Below are positions 54,277 through 64,000 of a stretch of 64,000 bases of DNA, one piece after another. Both the position numbers and the translations under genes were made by a program. Position 1 is the first letter of the stretch, and each line of letters opens with the position of its first letter. The notes beneath the pieces are model-generated. The model was not told the origin of the DNA, ran no database searches, and saw only the letters and a list, made by a program, of their open reading frames with translations. Location: positions 1,852,537 to 1,916,536 of the forward strand of contig LNGK01000004.1 in the NCBI GenBank assembly GCA_001510575.1, in the 5' to 3' direction. Origin of the DNA: Knoxdaviesia capensis (lineage: Eukaryota; Ascomycota; Sordariomycetes; Microascales; Gondwanamycetaceae).

Positions 54277-56439
54277 CTTTTTGCTTTTGAGGGTGAGAGT
54301 TGGTGAGATGTAGCTTCAGAGAGGCAATGAAGTGTTGTTGTGGTGGCAAGCAAAAGTCGTCAACATTGAGAGTGCTTTGTTGGAGATTCAGACGAAAGAA
54401 GTCCGTCAAACGAAGCATCCGGCCTAAGTACAAGTCTGATGATATGCGGCTAAAGTTGAAGCTGACTTGATGTGTCACTCAACAGATCCAGTGAGTGATT
54501 CTTCTGTTCCGGCTCCGACCCGAAGTCAAGACCAAGGCCGAGGACCGGACTCTGTGACGAGACTTCTAGTGTCACCGTCCCATATCTAATCAGCTATTTC
54601 GAAGTTCCAATCTGCCCTGATCAAGGCATCTCAGATTCCGCAGTATTATGACTAGGGCGCCCGCTCAAACATGGAGCCACTCCCGAATCCCACATTTCCA
54701 AATTCCTCCAGGCCAACCCCCATTCACACATGCCTACTAGTGTTTTTTTTTCCTCCGCTAAGAAGGATCCGGTTGCTATAAGAAACTCATGTTTGGTATT
54801 CTTTGGCGCCATTTGCCCCTCGACTAGCCTCCGTCTGGCTTCGGCACGGAGCCCGGACCGAGAGCTTATTACCGAAGCACTAAATCCAACTGGGGAACTC
54901 TACATCCATTGAAAGAAAAATTGGTTAAGCAATTGTCAGCCTGCTGTAAACCCGGAACAAAAAACCCTAAAGTCCATGAGAGCTCTGGGGAATCGAAGTG
55001 TGGTGGAGATATCTAACTTCGGAGCTTCGTGTTCTTGCTGTCATCTTATCACTCGGCGACTCCTGATATCCGCCCCGGCGGCTGCGGCTAAGACACCCAC
55101 ACGCAATCTCCAACTCGTTATAGTGAGATAGACACACTGGCAGCAAGTGTGTGTGTGTGTGTGTGTTTCTACGTGGATTGGAAGTTTGGGGGCCACATTC
55201 GTATGCTTGGTCCTCCAGTGCTCTTATCGATATCCAAGCCCGGCTCCGGAGCCAGTCCGGAGACCTCGACTCAAATCGAACGCACACCTTTTGCTATCTT
55301 AACTTGACCTAACTGTCCCGTCTTCTTGCCCAGGCAGTTATCGATACCCCTATCCCCCACACCTCCCTGTGTCTATACCCGCCCCTATTCTCGCAGGACG
55401 CGTTCTTGTCCGACTATCTCCAGCTTTCCCTTCCAGCCTCGTCCCCGTCTACCGGCGATAAGCCTACCACTCGCAAAACAGCCAAACCAGCCTTCTTCCG
55501 ACGACTGCGGTGGAGCCATCGTATGCTCATTCTGACAGCTATCACAGACACCTTCATCCACGCGAGCAGTCTCGGTTCCGGGCTCCAGGACCACGGGCCG
55601 GGAAACAGTTCACGCACTTCGACCTCTGAGTTTCTTTTCCGACTCTGTGGCTACCCCGGCGTGCGTCTCTATCAGCATCACGCCCCTGCTCTATCTTTGG
55701 ACCCTACTCATGTTCAATCCTTGTCTAGGCCCAAGCTTCTTTCCTAACAGGCTTTGCCTCTGATACTCATCCTCACTTACACTATTACTCATTACAAACT
55801 AAACTCGTCTCAATCAACCTTTGCACATGGCCAACTGCCACCATCCCTGCCCCTGCTCCTATCCCTGTGCCCGTTGTCCAGTCTTCTCTCGTGCAATTCC
55901 TCCTCTGACTCTATCTTTGGCTTTGCCGCCTGGTCACAACTGCATAAGCCCGAACCACCCTGATATCTGAGCTGTATTATTCCAGCTTAAGCTACGGATC
56001 TGTTCTTGCCATTGACTTGTGCTTCTTCTGATCTCTCTCGCCGTGTCTCCTGTCGGCTATTCACCCTCTCCTTTCTATCACACTAGAAATCACTTGGCCC
56101 CTCCGTGCATTTATTCTCGAGCCTCCCGTCCACTCTCTTGATCTTCCGTATATCTTCCTCCGGACTACATCTCGACACGATCATCCGTCACATTTCTTGG
56201 CCATCATCCTTCTTCTTTCTCTTCCTCTCGATCTTCTCTCCCTGTCCAGTCCGACATCTACGGTCAATCAGCTGCTGTGAAGTCTTCTCCCCAAGTCTTC
56301 TACTCCCCTTTGCTGTATTCCCTCTGAAGACCTCGTCGTTGTCCACCCCCCCTTGGAACTGGATCACCTCCCCCACTTTCTTTTCTTTCTTCATCCTGCT
56401 GCCATTTCCCCCTTTCTAGAAATCTGATAATCCGTCACC
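54277..56439. other. Intergenic 2.2 kb with promoters of the dehydrogenase and the MFS transporter
   Basis: The region separates two divergently transcribed genes. It contains a telobox at 54,963-54,970, a (GT)10 microsatellite at 55,147-55,166 and long pyrimidine-rich stretches from about 56,180 to 56,420 just before the transporter start. No gene is supported in it. Coordinated regulation of the flanking genes is possible. Confidence 0.5.
55147..55166 (+). repeat. (GT)10 microsatellite
   Basis: Ten perfect GT units in intergenic DNA; likely length-polymorphic. Confidence 0.97.
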
Positions 56440-58041
56440 ATGTCTGAGAAGGAAAAGATGTCAGAGAAGGACGTCTTCGACACCTCGGCGGGTGAGACCA
56501 TGGCCCTCAACATCCCCACATGGAGCCCGGAGGCCGAGCGCAAGCTTGTGCGCAAGATGGATATCCGCATCTTCCCTACGCTGATGGTGCTGTTCATTCT
56601 CAACTTCATCGACCGCAACAACTTCGCCAACGCCCGTCTCAAGGGTCTGGAGCGCGATCTGGGCCTCAGTGATGTTGAGTACCAGACCTGCATTTCCATT
56701 CTGCTGGTCGGCTACGTGTCGATGCAGATTCCGTCCAACATGATTCTCAACGCCATCACCAGGCCCAGTTGGTACCTGTGTGCCATGGTTGCCATCTGGG
56801 GTGTGATCTCGGCCGCTACCGGCGCCGTGCACAACGCTCCCGGTGCCATCATGTGCCGTTTCTTCCTCGGTGCCGTCGAGGCCTCGCTGTTCCCCGGTTC
56901 GGTGTACTTCCTCTCCCGTTGGTACACCCGCAAGGAGATGCAGCTGCGTGTCACCCTTCTCAACGCCGGTAACCTTGCTGCCCAGGCCTTCGGTGGTCTG
57001 ATTGCTGCTGGTATCCTGTCTGACATGGACGGGGCTTCGGGTATTGCTGCCTGGCGCTGGCTCTTCATCATCGAGGGTGCCATCACTGTCGTCGTGGCTG
57101 GAATTGCCGTGTTCATCCTTCCTGACTACCCCAAGACTACTGTCTGGCTGAGTGAGGAGGAGAAGACCATTGCTCATTTCCGCCTGGCCATCGATAACGG
57201 TTCGCCTGAGGACCATGAGGAGGACGAGAAGATCTCGTCGTGGCAGGGTCTTAAGATGGCTGTGTCTGATCCCAAGGTTTGGTTCTTGGGATTGGTGTAC
57301 CACACCACCATCATGGGTCTCAGCGTAAGTCTTTCTTCCCATGCTTGACACCTCGATGTGCCAATTTATTCTAACATCGTGAATAGTTCTCCTTCTTCTT
57401 CCCCACCATTACCCAAGCTCTTGGATACGGAACCACCAAAACCCTTCTCCTGACTGCTCCTCCGTGGATCTGGACCGTTCTTGTGTCCCTGATCAACGCT
57501 TGGCACGCCGACAAGACCGGAGAGCGGTACTTCCACTTCCTCGGTCCCGGTCTGGCCTGCATTGTCGGTTACATCATCTCCATCTGCACTCGTTCCACGG
57601 CCCCGCGCTACTTTGCCATGTTCATGATGACCAGTAAGTGCCCCCCATTCCCACAGCAACCTGCAGGCCAGTCCGATCTTACATTCTAACATTGACACAG
57701 CCGGTTATGCCTGCGGCTTCGTGCTCCTTGCCTGGATCTCCAACACCATCACCCGCCCCTCTGCCAAGAAGGCCGCTGCCATCGCAATGGTCAACGCCAT
57801 GGGCAACATCGGCTCCATCCCGGGTTCGTACATCTGGCCCGCCAAGTACGGCCCGTACTACGTCAAGTCTTTTGCTGCCATGATTTCCATCCTCGGCTTT
57901 GCCATGGTCTGCGCTCTTGGCCTGCGCTTCTACCTCAGTCATCTTAACCACAAGCTTGACCGTGAGGAGGGAGTCAGCACCGAGACTAGCGACAGCGAGG
58001 GCGGTGCTCCGCGGACAAAGGGTTTCCGCTATCTATACTAA
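56440..58041 (+). CDS. MFS transporter, anion:cation symporter (Dal5/allantoate permease) family
   Basis: Three exons, 56,440-57,324, 57,387-57,633 and 57,701-58,041, give 490 residues. Twelve membrane helices are apparent. Family signatures: FILNFIDRNNFANARLKG in helix 1, GYVSMQIPSNMIL in helix 2, FFLGAVEASLFPGSVYFLSRWYTRKEMQLR in helices 4-5, and a cytoplasmic loop with SEEEKTIAHFR. Relatives import carboxylates, nicotinate, allantoate and other organic anions with protons. The tail is acidic and Ser-rich. Its position between the dehydrogenase and the aldolase suggests uptake of the substrate of that pathway, which is inference. A pyrimidine-rich leader precedes the start. Confidence 0.92.
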
Positions 58042-58759
58042 GCACGCCGTCTACAAGATTATGTTCTGTTGGCCGCTTTCTTAGTGACAGCTGTTGTTGA
58101 TTCCCAGTTTTGTTCCGTGGCTTGCCACTTTTGCTGATATTTTCTTGCTTTTTTCCGCTGGTTTATATACTCTTGGTGAGGGGACGTGCCAGTGTTCTTG
58201 GCTATAATCTCTGTCGATATCGTCTGTACAGATCTCTTTGAGGAATCCATCTTGTTCTTGAAGTCTGTAATTTTTTGTTTTCGATATTTTGGGCGGTTTG
58301 TGGTTGGGAGGAAATTCAGGACGGTAAATGGCAAATGGCGGCAGGCCTTATTTCCTCTTACCTTTATTTCTTTATCTCTCCCGTAAATAAAACTTTGACG
58401 CCCAATTTCTGGCTCTCTGATTCTATATCCATGCCTTTTCCAAACTATGTGACATGTTTTATGATACCATACGTCTTCCGGGCTACTCCGGATGACTGAT
58501 CGGATGCTCCGGTGCCAAGCCCGGATCTCCCGTGCACGGGCCATCGTACGATGTCTACGTCCACGGTTGCATTGTAAGCGCCGCGTAGGATGTGAAGCGC
58601 TCCCAGATATCTCAAGATACAATGATACATGTATTTCTGTAAATAAGAAATAACAGCAGTATGATCAAGCTGAAGATAGTCATTAATTCTAGATATCTAT
58701 CGCAATACCCGACAGGCAAGAAAATCCCTCCCCTCTCACAACCGCACGGCCCTGAGTAT
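58042..58759. other. Intergenic region between convergent transporter and aldolase genes
   Basis: 718 bp holding the 3' UTRs of two converging genes. T-rich stretches at 58,140-58,280 could serve transcript end formation. No gene seen. Confidence 0.45.
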
Positions 58760-59911
58760 TTAAACTGTCACAGCCTGGGTCTCAACTGTCTCCACCACCG
58801 GAGCAATCTTCTCGATCACCAGTGCCGGAGTCTCGATCTTCTCCATCGGCTCCGCAACCACCTCGGGAACAGTCTTCTCCTCCGGAGCGGGGACAGCCTT
58901 CTCTTCCGGCTCAGCAACAACCTCCGGAACGACCGTCTCCACCGGGGCCGGAACCGCCGCCGCCAGCAAGGTCTTCAACTTGCCCATCTCAGTAGCCATC
59001 CACGCAGCCACCGCAACAATATCGGCGCCGCAGTTGACGAAATGGAATCCCTGGGTATAGCGCTGAGCAGCAATCTCGGCCGACAACGCAAAGTGGCCGG
59101 CATACTTTCCGGCGTCGAGAGCAGCCCTCAGCACCCGGGCGGTGGCCTCCTGCACCTCGGGAATCGACGCGTGGTCAAACGCCACGTAGCCCATGCTGGA
59201 CGCCAGATCGTTGGGTCCGATGAACAGCATGTCAACGCCGGGAACGGAGGCAATGGCCTCGACATTCTCTACGGCCTTTCGGGACTCGATCTGCACGCAG
59301 ACCATGACGTTCTTGTTGGCTGACAGTAGGTACTCGCGGCCGTTCTGGTTGAAGGCGTTCGGCGCGAACATCGCACCGGCGCCACGAACACCGGTCGGCC
59401 ACTCCTTAGACGGGTATTTGCATGCCCGAACGATGGCCTCAGCTTGCTCCTGTTTGGGTGTTAGTTAACGTTCTTGGGGTTTCTGTGCAGCATAAAACTA
59501 TCAGCCTACCTTAGTCTCACACATCGGCACCATGATAGCATGTGCACCACAGTCCAGCGCCCGCTTCATCATCCACGGCTCTGACGCGGCAATCCGCACC
59601 ATGGGGGAGACTCCAGAGGCCGACAGCGCACCGACTTGCAGGTACATTGCCGCATCGTCGATATCACCATGTTCGGTGTCGATCAGCACCCACTGTACTC
59701 AGTATTAGTATCCTCATTATTCTAAACTGCATAGAGAAGAACTTACATCTTCTCCGAGAGAAGCAACTGTCCGGGCCAGCGAGTATCCGGGAAACTCTAG
59801 CCACTGGCCCACGCTGGGACCTTCACGTCTCTTTGCCCGCTCCAGCGAGGCCTGGAGACGAGTCTTTCCGGTCTCATCAACCACCGAAGGTCCAGCTGTA
59901 GGTGCAGGCAT
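58760..59911 (-). CDS. HpcH/HpaI-type class II aldolase with repeat-containing C-terminal tail
   Basis: Three minus-strand exons, 59,911-59,747, 59,692-59,510 and 59,449-58,760, give 345 residues. Family motifs: GQWLEFPG, WVLIDTEHGDIDD, MVRIAASEPWMMKRALDCGAHAIMVP, and the metal ligands Glu in VCVQIES and Asp in MLFIGPNDLA. Such enzymes cleave 2-oxo-4-hydroxy acids with a divalent metal, giving pyruvate and an aldehyde; fungal members include the 2-keto-3-deoxy-L-rhamnonate aldolase of L-rhamnose breakdown. About 60 extra residues follow the normal end, Val/Pro/Glu-rich, with VPEVVAEP occurring twice. The tail is low complexity and of unknown purpose. The aldolase supports a sugar-acid or aromatic-acid catabolic role for the neighbourhood. 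Confidence 0.9.
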
Positions 59912-60742
59912 GTTGAATAGGCGTGTGCAGGAGTTTTCAGGGGGGGTATGCTGAGTGTGAGGGTTTAGAGTGTATAGGTTGTCGTATGTAGGATGTATAT
60001 TGTTGAACAAAAGAAAATTAGAATGATTTTTACTGACCGGTGAAACCCAAACGTCTGCAGATTATTGGTAGTGAGGTTGAATATATGGTTGGTTCACCGG
60101 CCAGAAGAGCAATATCACGGTCCCAGGTCTGTCGTATCACGGGAGTTCTTTTGGCCTCCACCAAGATAATGGTTATTTCAGTGTATTCAGCGAGACATGG
60201 ATGTCCCTTGTGGTTCATCTTTCTCGGGCCGGGTCCTTTCCCAATCTGAGGGTATTGCCACCGAACCTGGACGTCGGTCAAGCTGTCCCGGCGTCGGATC
60301 GGATCTCGGGCCGAACTCTCAGGATAGCGTATCAACGAAATCTAATCAGAGACTAATAGATAGCGCTGAATGGTCAGAGACCAGTTTCATTACAAGTACG
60401 TCCGGGGGCAATAATCAAGAGTGTCATAAGCTCTCAGATGATATCGATTGTCCCCGTTGTTACCGGCGAACGATCCGGATGCCGTGTATCATTGGAAGCC
60501 ACCAGGTTTCTCACCTCGGATATGCCCTCACGGGCGCTTCTACAGAATTGTCAAGTCATAACATCGGAGTAGTGTGCTCTTATCAGTCTAGCAAGCACGT
60601 ATGATTAATCTCGGTGTATCAAGCACGGTTGGTATTCTCGGTGTAAGCCCTCCTTTCCTGACCCTAAGATAAAATAAAACGCTGAACAGACCAAAGTAAC
60701 TACGCCACCACCATCACAACTCTCCCAATCGGACGAAGTACA
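59912..60742. other. Intergenic region between the aldolase and the second regulator
   Basis: 831 bp with the aldolase promoter at its left end and the 3' region of the Zn2Cys6 gene at its right. No gene or obvious element is visible. Confidence 0.5.
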
Positions 60743-63700
60743 TCATACTCCAGTCCCGAACTCCGTAGTGAACGTCTCAACAAAGTTTATCACATCCGTC
60801 CAAGCCATGTTAAGCACTTGATTGGGGACCGTCCACGTATCCATCACCTCCTCAGACACAAACTGCACTGTAAAGTTTTCAACCGGCTCGTCTTCCGTAA
60901 ATATGTCGTCCGCAGAAGACTCGGATCCCACTGTAGCCGCAGCTGTTGGGGCCGCTGATACCGAGGCGGATGTCCCGGCTGTTGGGGATGGGGCCTGGAA
61001 AACCGGCTCATCGGCCCGGGAGCCATCCCGGCTTGCCTTCGCTGACCGTTTTGACGACGTCCGCTTGTGTCTCGTAGCCTGCCCATCATTAAACGAGGCA
61101 TGAGATGTTGGGGCACCAGCGGAACCGGCTTCTGCCTCCTCCGGACCCGCATCATTGTTAGGCTCCATGAACAGGATCCGCTCAACGCTTGTCGGCTTGC
61201 GCCGCGCACGGTCGGCCGCCCGGTTCTCGCGGTACGTAACAATGGCTTCGGAGAAGCTCGTCAGGATGTGGTAGTACTGGGCAGCCTGTGGACTCAGTTG
61301 TCCCATAGATCCGAGAATGCGCCGGGTGGAGTGGAAGGCTGCCCGCCATTGCGGCGAACTAGGCGGCGACGGGTTCTCCAGAAGGAGCGAGAAACCGAGC
61401 ACGAGGCCTGCAACAAAAAGCCAGGCTTTGAGAATGCACATCATTCCCAGTAGGTCGCCATTGTCAAATGCATCGGCGCACATTTGTGCCATGTATGTCG
61501 CTGCATCAATGCACACCAGTGCAAACTCCTCCGCAGCTGGCACAGCACCACCAGGCCCAACTCCGGGAATGGAGGCTTCGCTAGGGCTTTTTCCAGCTGC
61601 TCCAGCTGTAGCTCCAACAAGTGACTTCATCTGCAGCTGCGACATGACATGCTGAATGAGGAATTGTCGAGTCACCATGATCACCCCAAAGTAGTAGGTG
61701 CACGCAACATGGATACTCCCGATCACAGCCGCACGTTGCTGCTGGTCCTGCTTCTTCTGGTATTGTTGCCTGCTGGTATCTTTGTTGCTTCCTGGGGTCT
61801 CCGGAACCGGTTGTCCCTTGCCGATAGATCCGGGAGTCTTCGGGGCCGCGGAGCCGTTTGTGGCCGGTCGGTCCGAGCCCCGGCCCCGGCGTCGCCGGAT
61901 CGGTTTCTGCCGCAATTGGTGTGGTAGGGCTTGGGCCCACTCTTGCAGCATCTGGAGGAATTCCTGGGCAGTGTGGGTTCCCACCCGAGGCTGGTCGGCA
62001 AATCGCAATACCATTGCCTCGAGCACCGAACATGCTTCATACGATGCCGCCAGCGATAGCGTCCGGTAATGAGTCGACCCGGCATCGATATCGATCAGCT
62101 GGACGTCATCTTTGCGCAGTGGTAGAGTTGTGCCTGGACGGCCCAGAATCGAACTGCAGACAAGATCAAGTACTCTCACACTCTTTCCAATTCGATGTCT
62201 ATCAAGGTGTCAGTTCTCCGGTTGCGCTCAATCTCCATCGTCGTTGAGACAGCTTACCTCCGATCTCGCTCTTCACGAGCCATGTGCGTATCCTCACTCG
62301 ACACATGCAGCCCCAGTACAATTGCCGCCTTGGAAGCAACGCCGATGTACATAAAGGCGGCGTTTCGGCGACAAGCTCCCAGCATGTAGAAAGAAAGGAG
62401 CAAGAATGTCCGCACCAGGCCAACTGTGGGATCTTGCAACATGCCCTGAAATCCCAGCCGGCGAGCCTGGTTGAAGAACCGTGAAGATATCGATACATCA
62501 CGCGGTCCGTGGCCACGGCTCTGGGCGCCAATCGCAATCATGGCATAAAATGATGCAGCATCGTCAAGCTCGACACGTCGAGGCACCACTCCAGCCGAAC
62601 TCCCAGTTGGAGGGTCGATCTTGTTTGTCAGGAGCCGCTCCAACTCGACATCGAGGAAGAGATCAAGAAGGCCACATGACTAGCTTGATTCGTTAGTATC
62701 TCAATGACATGATAGCTAGGATGAATGCCGGTTTCTTACTGCTTCAAGGTAAACTTGGACGAGAGCTTCACTCTCCCCCGGACTTAAATCATCGTCGAAT
62801 GAATCGCTTGGGGTCTCCGGGACATCGATTTCCAGCATATTGCGGTCCTGTTGCAGATCTGTGAAGCTCGACGGGCCAACATATCGCTTCAATACGGTCT
62901 GGAGAAGTTCCAGGAACGATATCGCAGCCGTATTGCCGACGAAGACTGCATAGAATATACATACCTAGTCAGCACAGATGAACCCTAGAGTCTATACCGC
63001 CATAATCTCCAGAATGAGGGCATACAAGTGGAGAGGCGGGTCTGAGTTGAGCTGTGAAATCAAGATGCATAGGACATTACCTTTCTCTCCACTGGAGCTG
63101 ACCAGCATGACTGGTTGTTGCTGGGTGTCTGGGGATATTTGGGAGTCGTTATCGTCGTCATCCTCTTCGCCGCCGTTAAATGAGTCTTCATCGCCTTGTA
63201 TCATATCATCTTCGTCGTCTTCTTCATTATCGTCGTTGTTATAATCATTTTGGGCATTACGATTGTTCCCAACTCCTAGAGAATTATTGCCGTTGCGGTC
63301 TGACTGGTCTTGTCGAAGTCCTGTCTGGTCGGTAGTGGAATTTATGAGATACTCGAGCCCCAGACGGTGGCATCGAGGTGTTGGAGCACCAGGACTTGGT
63401 GCAGCCGTCGGGGTTGCCAGAGACACTGGATGTTGAGTGGACTGGTACGGCTGTGATAACTGCCGGGGAAGGTGTTGGTTGGGCCGAGGCGACTGAGCGG
63501 GTGGGGATGGCCGGGGCCGTTGAGATCTGGGTGACATTTGCTGGAAGGCATCCCGCTCTCTCATCATTGGAGGCATGTATGCCTGGGCTTGGGCAATCTG
63601 GGCAAAGTTCCTCAAGTACCCATCCGCGATACCTGTGTCAGGGGTATCTACCGACCGCATCGACTCGGCTATGGTACTCGCCGGCGCCTCAGATGACACC

Positions 63701-63912
63701 ACACTAGACGCCGGATCCCCACTCCCGACCGGTCGAGCCTTCGGCCGCCGACGCCGGCGCTGGGCGGTGTATGTGCACATGTCGGCCATGCCCTTTCGTT
63801 GGCACGCCATGCATGGTTGGCCAGCGTTGCATCGCTTCTTGGACGCCTGGCACGGGTCACAGGCCCGTTCCGCACGCTGGCGGTCTTCAGGCCGCACACG
63901 GGGCCGCGGCAT
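60743..63912 (-). CDS. Zn2Cys6 transcription factor with fungal-specific (MHR) domain
   Basis: Four minus-strand exons, 63,912-63,081, 62,945-62,740, 62,679-62,258 and 62,198-60,743, give 971 residues in one continuous frame. The zinc cluster has Cys18, 21, 28, 34, 37 and 46 in CDPCQASKKRCNAGQPCMAC followed by eight residues and the sixth Cys, with a basic RRRRRPKARP stretch just after. A Pro/Gln-rich then strongly acidic linker (about residues 215-260) precedes the fungal_trans domain, which includes FYAMIAIGAQSRGHG, RRLGFQGML, YIGVASKAAIVLGLH and CSSILGRPGTTLP. The C-terminal region is Ser/Ala-rich. It lies on the same strand as the adjacent aldolase, so it is a candidate local regulator. 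Only 88 bp of sequence remain upstream, so the promoter is outside the window. Confidence 0.88.
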
Positions 63913-64000
63913 CTGGATTCTAACTCGGAAGAGGACGTGGTGAAGAGTGTAATTTGCCTCCGAGTATTGAATAGTGGAGACTGGAAGGACCGATCGGCGG

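Noticed and set aside
56461..57351. Minus-strand 296-codon frame over the MFS transporter
   Set aside because: Shadow of a gene with clear membrane helices and family motifs on the plus strand.

Overview
The window looks like nuclear DNA of a filamentous ascomycete (Pezizomycotina). Genes are widely spaced and mostly carry one to seven short introns with GTAAGT-like donors, CTAAC/CTAAT branch sites and YAG acceptors. Coding DNA is GC-rich. Upstream regions often carry pyrimidine tracts. Two Zn2Cys6 regulators of the fungal type are present. A 7.2-kb retroelement carries the C-to-T/G-to-A mutations expected of repeat-induced point mutation (RIP). I cannot name the species.

Layout. 1-1.1 kb: 3' part of a flavodoxin-like quinone oxidoreductase whose stop is the readthrough context TGA CTA G, followed in frame by a 56-codon tail ending in a CaaX box. 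1.46-8.63 kb: a Ty1/Copia LTR retrotransposon with a 5-bp target duplication; its interior is almost free of CpA and TpG. 9.0-10.2 kb: a multi-pass membrane protein. 10.9-11.7 kb: a broken type-B carboxylesterase. 12.0-13.6 kb: a DHCR24-like FAD oxidoreductase. 15.8-16.8 kb: a 1-Cys peroxiredoxin. 20.7-24.2 kb: a Kelch/BTB protein of the Mds3/Pmd1/Ral2 type. 29.9-32.0 kb: an amino-acid permease. 33.9-39.7 kb: a 1,913-residue acidic zinc-finger protein with no function I recognise. 40.1-41.4 kb: a secreted protein with three hevein-type chitin-binding domains. 42.9-44.7 kb: the GPI-transamidase subunit PIG-S/Gpi17.

The right-hand 18 kb (45.8-63.9 kb) resembles a small catabolic neighbourhood: a Zn2Cys6 regulator, a carboxymethylenebutenolidase-like/SnoaL fusion, an aldo-keto reductase, a zinc polyol-type dehydrogenase, a Dal5-family MFS transporter, an HpcH/HpaI aldolase and a second Zn2Cys6 regulator. 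Uptake, oxidation/reduction and aldol cleavage of a sugar acid or aromatic acid would fit, but the substrate and coregulation are inference.

Large stretches (about 16.8-20.7 and 24.2-29.9 kb) have no gene I can support. Exact telobox motifs (AACCCTAA) recur in noncoding DNA, and the retroelement is inserted at the edge of one. The most interesting items are the readthrough CaaX extension, the RIP-saturated element with largely spared LTRs, the split BTB domain, the repeat-rich orphan zinc-finger protein, the duplicated linker in the chitin-binding protein and the candidate catabolic cluster.
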